Below, in pieces: positions 30,389 through 37,780 of a stretch of DNA of 41,238 bases. The stretch is from Mastigamoeba balamuthi (Eukaryota; Evosea; Mastigamoebida; Mastigamoebidae): the NCBI GenBank assembly GCA_902651635.1, contig CACRSC010000015.1, positions 835,362 through 876,599 of the forward strand, read 5' to 3'. How positions within the stretch are numbered: the stretch's first letter is position 1; each line of letters opens with the position of its first letter. Made by a program: the position numbers and the translations under genes. The notes under the pieces were generated by a model. It saw only the letters and a program-made list of their open reading frames with translations, made no database searches and was not told where the DNA came from.

Positions 30389-30699
30389 TGGTTTGATCGC
30401 GGGGCCTGTGCCACCGGCGGGTGGTGTTCAGCAGGTTTTTACTGGACTGAACTGAAAAGACCTGCTGGCGATGACGCCCAAGCCCTGTGGAAATCGGCAG
30501 ATACTGTGTAAAAGTCGTGCTGGGAAATGCATCTCCTGTGTCATTCCCAAGAGAACAAATGGCGAGGGCAAATCATGACTGCCAAATGCGGGTTGTTGGG
30601 GTGGCGGCGCTGCAGCGCAAACCAGCCCTCTGGGACACCCGGGTGGCGGTGAGCAATATAAAGCAAAATTTGTTATGGAACAACTTGGCCACCCCATCT
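30389..30699. other. Intergenic region upstream of the C1A peptidase gene
   Basis: 311 bp between the stop of the GH18-like/PARP-like gene and the start of the peptidase gene, both on the minus strand. It contains no supported gene; an AT-rich patch lies at about 30650-30690. Confidence 0.45.
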
Positions 30700-33663
30700 C
30701 TACGATGATACTGTGTTGAGGCCGTCGTTGGCCCCCGTGCGGTTGTTGACAATCGCCCTGATCTCCACGACGTACGTCGGGCACGTTTGGGTCTCGTCGA
30801 AGAAGAACCACTCGGACCACTCGGGGCTCGAGTGGCTGTCGTACCCCGGCGTCGGAAGGATCCCGGGCTGCATGTGCAGCATGTGCCTGCTCTTGCCCGG
30901 CAGCGACTTGAGCATAATAATCTTTACAGTCTCGCCCTAATGCGGCAGTGAATACGTGCGGCAGTGACTGCGGCGGCGCGCGTACCTCGCTCAGGGGGCA
31001 AGGAATGCTGTATCCCTTCTTCCCCATCCTCATGTTGGCGTACTGCAGCGTGTACTCGACAAACCTTGGGGGGCTCTTGAGATAAGCAGCGACGGGTGAG
31101 CTGCGGCGCACCGGCTGCCGTAGACGCCGTGGTGTGGGTCCCCGAAGTAGCCAGGGTCGGTGGAGGTCGAGGGGTTGAGCGGGTGGCCGACGCGCAGCAG
31201 GCCGTTCTGGCAGATGGCGTCGATATTCCTCCTCATCGTGCCGTGGAACGCCACGCGGACGCGCATCTCCCCGGGGTCCCTCTTCAGCGTCTCGCGCATG
31301 AACTTCATGCGGCCCTCGAACCACTGCTCCAGCGTCGGGTTGTGCACCTTCCAGCAGCTCGTCACGACGAAGATCAGCGGCTTGAGCCCCCGGCGGATCC
31401 GCTTCTCGTTGTAGTCCTCGTGGTGCATCTGGTAGTGCTGGCGGAACGACTGCTGGAAGTCCTCGAGCTCCGAGTCCTCGAGCTTTGCCAGTCTGGCCCT
31501 CGGGATTCCCGCTCGCAGCTCGCGGACGAGGCTCGTGTGCTTCATGAGCGCCTCCTCCGCGGGGTACGGTGCCAGGTCCTCAATGTCTCTCTCGCCCTCG
31601 GGGCTGCCGCGGTCGCCGGGGCTCGGGTCGCGCCCTCCGTACCCATAGTGCGGGCTGGGCCCGCCCGGAACCGCAAACACCGGCGGCTTCTTCGCGGGCA
31701 GCGGCGGCGGCGCTTTGTCCACAGTCTTCGCCTTCCTCGGGGGAAGCGGAGGCGGCGCCTTCACGGGGGCCTGCTGGCTTGTCTTGTTCTTCTCGAGGCT
31801 CTGGCGTTTTCGTCGCCGGACGTAGAGAACCGCGCAGACAACGCCGGCGACCGCCGCACAAGAGGCAACAGCGGCGACGCTCACGGCAACGGCGATGGCG
31901 ACGTACGGCTTCTTGCCCTGCGACGACGACGTGTCGGGGCTGCTGCCCAGGATGCCGAGGCCGCTGGCGAGCGCCGTGACGTAGGGCTCGTTTGTCGTCC
32001 CCTCGGAGCCGCTCCCAGCACCGACGACGTAGCCGTTGGCGAGGCCCCACACCAGAGCGCCGCCGTAGCCGTTGTCGCTGATCCAGCGGCCCTTGGCGTA
32101 GAGGCTGCGCTCGTCCTCGAAGGAGTAGTACTGGCACCCGCGCGAGTCCGGAGCTGGCAGCGAGAGGTACGGGTTCGATGCGACCGAGTCCCACTTGACG
32201 TTAGACACGTTGAGCGAGGCCACGAACGCGTTCAGGCGCGACCACGTGTCCTCGTCGTTGCTCCCGCCTCGTATAACAGTACCGCTAGGCAGCGCCTGCC
32301 TCGGCCCGGTGACGCCTGCCGAGTAGCAGATGGCGACGAGGTCCACGCCAGCACCGAGTTTCATCTGCCGGGCGGAATTCGGGAGACGTGTAAGGAAAAG
32401 GGCGCATCCGACTGGATTGGGAGAAGCTCCCGGGGTGTTCAACTCGGGGGGTGCTGGTGACTCGGTCTGGTGCCTTGTCGATGGGGCGGCCGTAGAACTT
32501 TGTGTCGCTGGCGATTTTGAGAGAGCCCTCGATCGAGATGGGCGTGGCGTCGTTGCCGCCCGTCAGCAGGCTCACGTGCGACGACGCCCACCCGCTCCAC
32601 GCCCCGGCCGACATAGGGTAGTACGTGTTCATTACATCTGGAAAATGCGCAGGGCAGTTGGCGGCGGTGTTAGAAAAGTAGCCGAAAATGGACCGGAGTT
32701 TAAACGATTAGACGTCAATTTTCCACTGGCAAAGCGGTTGGCAAACCGCAAGAGGCTTCGGCCTCGAGTCTCGGGCGCTGTTCGAGAGGCCCGGCGAAGT
32801 TGTCGCAGAAGGAAAACCAGTGGATGGCGGCGGAGAAGAAGTAGGGAATGCTGGGAAGCCACGCGGAGAGAGCAGCGACAAACAGGGGGGTGGTGGATGT
32901 GTGTGCACGAGAGAGGAGGTGTGAGAGGAGAGGGGAACGGACACTTGTCCACGGCATCCACGACGTCGACGAGGCCGCTGGGGGGCTCCATGTTGGAGTT
33001 AAGCGGCGGGCCGTTGGCAGTTATGACCCCGTGGGGCGCTCGCTTCCTCACCGCCCGGAAAAGCGCAGCCCAGAGCTCCGAGTCCGCCGCGCTCGCCTCG
33101 CCGAGGGCAAAGTCCACTCCGTCCGCCCCCACCTCGCTCGCCCCCGCGAGCACCGCGTCCGCGAGCGCCTCGAGCGTGGCATTGTCCCGCAGCAGCGGCG
33201 GAATCGCAGGCGAGCTGCTCTGCGCCTCGCCCGCGATGCCCAGCAGCGCGACGCGGCCGGAGCTGCGGGCCCTGGCGCAGACCGCGCTGGCCATCTGGAC
33301 GCCGAAGTAGCGCGAGGGCTGCGCAAAGTCCATGTCGAGCGTGCCGTTGGCCCGGACCGTCGCGCAGCACACGGCCACATGGGTCAGCGGGCGCATGTCA
33401 AAGTCGCCGGGCTCCAGCAGCTTCTTCTCCCACCCCTGCACGTGCGCGGACCGCGCAGCCGTCAGCCAGAGGGCCGGGGGCAGCGGGAGGGGAGGGGGAC
33501 CTTGTAGTAGCCCAGCAGCCAGTGGCCTGCAGAGCCGCAACAGACTGCGGACACGGAAACAAGTCAGAAAAGGGGCAACAGGGAACAGGGGCCAGGGAGT
33601 CTGCGCACGGTGGGCGCCGAGCAGTAGCAGGAAAAGCGCCGCGCGACGCAGGAGGCGCCACAT
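30700..33663 (-). CDS. Predicted receptor-like protein: signal peptide, GH18-like ectodomain, TM, Pro-rich linker, PARP-like domain (7 exons)
   Basis: Exons 33663-33609, 33544-33501, 33435-32943, 32637-32474, 32364-31112, 31073-30986 and 30936-30700 join to 777 aa in one frame. Residues 1-19 are a signal peptide (MWRLLRRAALFLLLLGAH). Residues about 25-400 follow the glycosyl hydrolase 18 (chitinase) pattern: WLLGYYKGWE, LTHVAVCCATV, GADGVDFALGEA (about 136-147), VMNTYYPMSAGAW, KLGAGVDLVAICYSAG and DNGYGGALVWGL. The DGxDxDxE motif is altered, so activity is doubtful. A TM helix lies at about 406-434, followed by RRRKR. SH3-ligand-like PPPLPPRK and PPPLPAKK come next. The C-terminal about 180 aa resemble a PARP catalytic domain: VAFHGTMRRNIDAICQNGL (His about 626), HHGVYGS (Tyr about 667) and WSEWFFFDETQTCPTYVVEI (Glu about 741), a complete H-Y-E set. 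Intron 4 starts with GC. Intron 5 (38 nt) is the least certain junction. Confidence 0.72.
32365..32473 (-). other. GC-AG intron 4 of the GH18-like/PARP-like gene
   Basis: Donor GACAAG|GCACCA, acceptor CGGCAG|ATGAAA, 109 nt. Without it the frame meets a stop. With it, GRPIDKMKLGAGVDLVAI is formed, as expected in the GH18 barrel. Confidence 0.7.
32638..32942 (-). other. Long intron 3 of the GH18-like/PARP-like gene
   Basis: 305 nt between AAGT|GTCCGT and TTCCAG|ATGTAA. The stretch around 32760-32880 reads well in one frame (LPSIPYFFSAAIHWFSF), so an extra or alternative exon is possible. The direct join VDAVDKYVMNTYYPM already completes the GH18 pattern. Confidence 0.5.
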
Positions 33664-33990
33664 CGCGATCGAGGCCACAGGCGCGGCAGTCGGCGGTCCG
33701 CGCTGGGGGGCGTCGAGAACTGTTTTTTTCTTATTTTTCTGTTGAGGGCAGGTTGATCTCGGGAAGATTGTCCTGGTGCACCTTTGTGATCCATTTTTTC
33801 ACGTGGGTGCCACGGATGCCCCGAATCGCAAGGCGTTCTCAGCAGTGGCGGACGCCGCGGTGCGCGGCCGCGAGGTCCGCCCGGACAGCGCGGTTGACCG
33901 AGATGTTCTCAATTACTGCACGATCCCCGTATCCGAAATCGCACATTCGTCCGTTGCGCGTCTTGCGGGTCAGGATTGTGTATTTCGGCG
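33664..33990. other. Divergent intergenic region between the GH18-like/PARP-like and PIH1 genes
   Basis: 327 bp that should hold both promoters. A T-rich stretch (about 33721-33745) lies 60-80 bp upstream of the minus-strand start. No defined element is recognised. Confidence 0.4.
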
Positions 33991-34979
33991 ATGCAGAGGA
34001 TCACCAAGGAGGAGTGGCGCGAGTTCGAGGAGGCCATGAAGAGCCCCGAGTTCAAGAAGCTGTTCGAGTCGTACGCGACCTCTGCCGAGGGCCGCCAGCA
34101 GATCGCGGCTGCCGAGGACGCCGCCCGCCAATACATCTCCAGCACCCCGCTCCCGCCCCCTGCGACGCCTATCGTCCCTCTCCCCGGCTTCGTGCTCAAG
34201 GGGCTCCTGAAGGACGGCAGGAAGCTCTACATCAACGTGTGCTCGAGCCCCAAGGGTGAGAGCTCACCCACCCGCCCACCCGATCCGAGCTGAGCTGTGT
34301 GGGTCCGCGGACGCCGTCCCGCGGGCAGTGGAGGAGCCCAAGCTGGTCGAGAGGGGCTGGACGGTGCCGCACCTGCTCTCGACGCCGCGGCAGTGCACGA
34401 GCAAGCGCGGGAGGTCGTGCCAGGTCGTGGACGTCATTGTGTCGCCCGGCGCCCTGTCCGTCGCCACGTCGTCGCCCGAGGCGCCGCTGAGGTCGTACGT
34501 GGTAAAGATGCTCGTGGGTTCTGTCAAGGATCTCGACCCCGAAGCACCGATCACGGTCGTCGGCGGCGTCAAGTACTACGGGGGCGCTCCGCCTCCCACT
34601 GCGCAGAGGGAGTGCGTGCCCGTGCACGAGATCAAGTGCGTTTGTATGCGCCAGGGGTGGTGTAGGTGACACCGTCGCTCCCCGCCAGGACGACAGGGGA
34701 CGACGGCACCAGGCGGTGCGTGGTTCGCATAGAGCTCCCACTGTGCGAGACCGCCGGAGGCGTCGATCTCGAGGTCGAGGGCAGGAGGCTGGTTCTCCGT
34801 GTGCCGAACAAGTGCGTCGGACGACTGCCCAGTGCCGGTTTGCTGACCGCGCGTCTGCGTATCGGGCCGTCAGGTACCGCTTGGAGGCGCCCCTGCCGTT
34901 CGAGGTGGACGACAACCGAGTCACCGCGCAGTTCGACAAGGCGACCCGCGTCTTGGTTGTTACGCTGCCGGAAGCTTGA
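33991..34979 (+). CDS. PIH1-domain protein (R2TP / dynein-arm assembly type co-chaperone) (4 exons)
   Basis: PIH1 proteins bridge HSP90 and the RUVBL ATPases (R2TP-like complexes) and help assemble snoRNPs, PIKKs or axonemal dyneins. Exons 33991-34255, 34329-34635, 34689-34811 and 34874-34979 join to 266 aa. The N-terminal helical segment (KEEWREFEEAMKSPEFKKLF) leads into the PIH1 domain: IVPLPGFVLKGLLKDGRKLYINVCSS, joined to KVEEPKLVERGWTVPHLLSTPR, then GRSCQVVDVIVSPGAL. The last about 70 aa form a CS/p23-like beta region ending YRLEAPLPFEVDDNRV and FDKATRVLVVTLPEA. All four junctions keep frame. The subtype (PIH1D1, PIH1D2 or PIH1D3/Kintoun) cannot be settled by eye; the short length argues against Kintoun. 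The start is the first ATG of the open frame. Confidence 0.85.
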
Positions 34980-35071
34980 GCGCCACAGAGTCGCGAATGG
35001 GTGTGAGGCAGTAAGCGGAGCACACAACAGGGATGATATCTTTTCAGAGAGATAAGTATCTTTTGGGCGCG

Positions 35072-35889
35072 ATGGCTCAGGAGGGCGGCGCGGAGCTGGA
35101 CAGGCGCGATCCCGACGCGCGCGGAGCCGGCAGCGAGCAGCGCGCGGTAGAGAGCGTAGACTCCTCGGAGTCGCGCCGCAGATCGCGGCATAAGCGCAGC
35201 CGCAGCGCCAGCTCCTCCTCCTCGTCCTCTTCGTCCTCGTCGTCCTCGTCCTCCGACAGCGACAGCAGCGACTCGGAGAGGCACAAGAGGAAGAAGCACA
35301 AGGCAAGCACCCGCCCTGCAGTTCCCACGGAGCCCGCCTGACGCGGCGAGGGCAGCACAAGCACAGGCACAGCCACAAGGACAAGGAGGGCGACAAGGAG
35401 AGGAAGAGGCCCAAGAAGTCCAAGCACAGGTCCAAGAGCAAGGACAAGGACAAGGACAAGGACAAGGAGAGCGATCTCCCGTCGGGGCCCATACCGTACT
35501 CGGCCGTGCGACAACTCCCCCCCCCCTGCTCGCCTCGCTCCCCCTTCTCGCGCGAGATTTAACCCCGCTGCGCATCTCTCCTCCCGCTGGGCCTGCGGCG
35601 TGTGCGCTTCGTTCGGGGGGAGATGCGGGTGTTTATGTGTACGATACGTACGGGTTGCCGGGTCTTTTGTACGACTGCGTGCTTGTGCTGCCCTCGCTTG
35701 CTGCGCGTGGGTGCTCCCCCCGTGGCTGCGCAGTACATCGGGAGGGACAGCGACGACGACGACGGCGGGCGGAGGTCTGTCATCACAGGGATGAAGATCA
35801 AGATGCACAGGCACAAGAGCAAGCACGAGAAGCAGCAGGCAGCCAACAGGGCAGCCCTCCGCCAGTTCCTGAATTCGCAGTACGACTGA
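35072..35889 (+). CDS. Ser/Lys/Asp-rich (RS-like) nuclear protein with conserved-looking C-terminus (3 exons)
   Basis: Exons 35072-35302, 35356-35505 and 35734-35889 join to 178 aa. The first half has SRRRSRHKRSRSAS, a run of about 15 Ser, and alternating Asp/Ser, then Lys/His blocks (HKHRHSHKDKEGDKERKRPK) and a Lys-Asp repeat, much like splicing-associated RS/KD proteins. The end is different in character: GPIPYSAYIGRDSDDDDG, then SVITGMKIKMHRHKSKHEKQ and ANRAALRQFLNSQYD. I do not recognise the family, but the ordered C-terminus looks functional. An in-frame ATG at 35033 is an alternative start. Intron 1 is GC-AG (AAG|GCAAGC), intron 2 GT-AG (228 nt). The gene begins 92 bp after the PIH1 stop on the same strand. 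Confidence 0.68.
35303..35355 (+). other. GC-AG intron 1 of the RS-like gene
   Basis: Donor CACAAG|GCAAGC, acceptor GGGCAG|CACAAG, 53 nt with CCTGAC branch-like motif. The donor matches the classical GC-AG consensus AG|GCAAG. Read-through would give a stop at the TGA at 35340. Confidence 0.7.
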
Positions 35890-36208
35890 GACGAGCCGCT
35901 CCCCCCGAATAGAACCGTAAACCACCCACCCTCGGGGCCACACCCCTCCAAACGCGGAATAACCACACGTCACGTGCCGGAAGGACCCGCTGTTAGCAGA
36001 ACGAGGGGTTTAGAGAAATAAATACGGGAAGTTAAAGGAGAAGAAGATCTTTATTTTTGGTGTTATTCGCCAAAAAATCTGCAACTTGAATACCACCTCC
36101 CTGCGTCTCCTTCCCTGCACCGCGCAGCGTCCTCCATACCGCCGCCGGAACCCTCTTGTTGCACCGCGCGTTGTGCTCGCACACTCCCACTCGTAGCCGG
36201 CAGAGAAC
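35890..36208. other. Intergenic region between RS-like and DCN1-like genes
   Basis: 319 bp. An AT-rich stretch at 36014-36080 with AAATAAATA could serve as a poly(A) signal region for the RS-like gene or a promoter for the next. No gene is supported. Confidence 0.4.
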
Positions 36209-37327
36209 ATGGGCCAGGGCAAAAGCAAACACTCGGACAGTCACAGGTGCACTCCCCTTCTAATAAGCTTCCCTCTACTCCCTTCCCTTCCTCCCCCTCC
36301 ATCCGCTCCTCCCTCCGCGCGCGGGTCCTACACTGCGGGGCGCGGCACCGCGCAGGGCCATTTCTTGCTATTTTGCTCCTTTTTGTCGGGCCAGGCACCC
36401 GCACGTCCTGGAACACTCACGAGCTGCGACTGCGCGTGTGCGGGGGGCGTGGGGGGCACTGCGATCTGTGTGCGCTCTGTTGGGTCGGCGTGCAGGAGGA
36501 AAAGGAAATCACTCCAGGTGTCGTCGGACGTCGTCAGCTCGGGCGCTGACATGCGGCGCGCGTCGACCGACGCGCAGTGGTCGCGCCGCAAGGCCGACGA
36601 CCTCTTCTCCAAGTACTGCGGTACGTGCCCTCCTATCCTCCCTCCTCCCCTCGCGCGCGTCCCGCCCTGAGAAGTGCCCGGCTAGCGGGCCATTTCCAAG
36701 AATCACCCAGGGGGCTAGCGAAATCTGAACTGGGGCGATATCTCAACGAAGATTCCCCCCCCCCCCTCCGGGTGACGCAACGCAGGCGAGGACGGCGTGA
36801 TCGGGCCGGACCAGGTCGGGAAGCTCTGCGAGGACGTGGGGGTCTCGCCCGAGGACGTCAGCGTGCTGGTGCTGAGCTACCACCTCAACGCGCGGGCGAT
36901 GGGGTACTTCACGCGCGACGAGTGGCTGGCGGGCCTGCAGCGCCTGCGCGTCGAGACGCTGGCGCAGCTGCGCGCGTGCGTCAAGGGCCTCGCGGCGCAG
37001 CTCGACGACGCTGAGACGTTCCGCAAGGTGTTCCGGTTCGCGTTCCTGTGGAGCAGGGAGAGGGACTGCAAGGTCATCGACCTGCAGACGGCCGACGGGC
37101 TGCTGGCGCTGCTGATGGACGGGCGCAGCTGCCACGCGACGCCGTTCAGGGAGTTCCTCAAGGAGCAGGCGTCGTACAAGGGCGTCAACCTCGACCAGTG
37201 GACCTCGTTCCTCGAGTTCACGCAGGTCGTGTCCAAGGACTACACGGGCTACGACGAGAGCGGCGCGTGGCCCGTCATGCTCGACGAGTTTGTGGCGTGG
37301 TCCAGGTCCAAGAAGGGCTCCGAGTGA
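36209..37327 (+). CDS. DCN1-like protein, probably N-myristoylated (cullin neddylation) (3 exons)
   Basis: DCUN1D-family scaffold that helps the NEDD8 E2 modify cullins. Exons 36209-36246, 36496-36620 and 36786-37327 join to 234 aa. The potentiating (PONY) domain fills residues about 40-234: ADDLFSKYCGEDGVIGPDQV, KLCEDVGVSPEDVSVLVLSY, ARAMGYFTRDEWLAGLQRL, FREFLKEQASYKGVNLDQW, FLEFTQVVSKDYTGYDESG and AWPVMLDEFVAWSRSKKG. There is no UBA domain. The first residues, M-G-Q-G-K-S-K, fit an N-myristoylation site (Gly2, Ser6, Lys7), as in animal DCUN1D3, which is membrane targeted. Exon 1 encodes only this signal plus a few residues and is separated by a 249-nt intron, so alternative first exons could switch location. 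Both introns are GT-AG (GTGCAC, GTACGT). Confidence 0.92.
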
Positions 37328-37780
37328 TTTTCTTATTGCTTGCGTTCGTGCCCCCCCAAGCGGGGCGACCGAGAGGCTCTCTGTTTTCGCACACCTCCCC
37401 CCCCCTCCTGCTACCGCACCGTCCTGCCTTAACCAACGCACTTGCACTACGGCCACCTTACACTCCCCGCTTCCCCTCCCCAGACCAACACCCGCCCAGG
37501 ACGGATGTACCACACAGACAACGTGATTGTAACCGCCCTACAACGGCCAGCACTGTGCTTTGTTTGTGTCGGGGGGTGTGGAAACGGGGGTCTCACGGGC
37601 CTCGAGGAGAGGAGTGAGGTTGGGCAGTATGTGGGCGACTGTGGTGGGGTTGTGGTGACGATGATGATACCTTACGATGTGATGATGCGGAATTGTTCCC
37701 AAGTGGACGTACGACGAGCCTTATGTGCTACTCGGCAGTGGATGTGCCGCATTACCTTGGGCGTTGGTCGCGTTCTGAAG
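37328..37780. other. Convergent intergenic region, DCN1-like and phosphatase genes
   Basis: 453 bp between two convergent stops. It includes C-rich (37392-37410) and GT-rich (37560-37680) stretches. I see no gene and no clear terminator. Confidence 0.45.

Noticed and set aside
31096-32460. 454-codon plus-strand open frame opposite the GH18-like/PARP-like gene
   Set aside because: Antisense shadow; the minus strand gives signal peptide, TM and PARP motifs.
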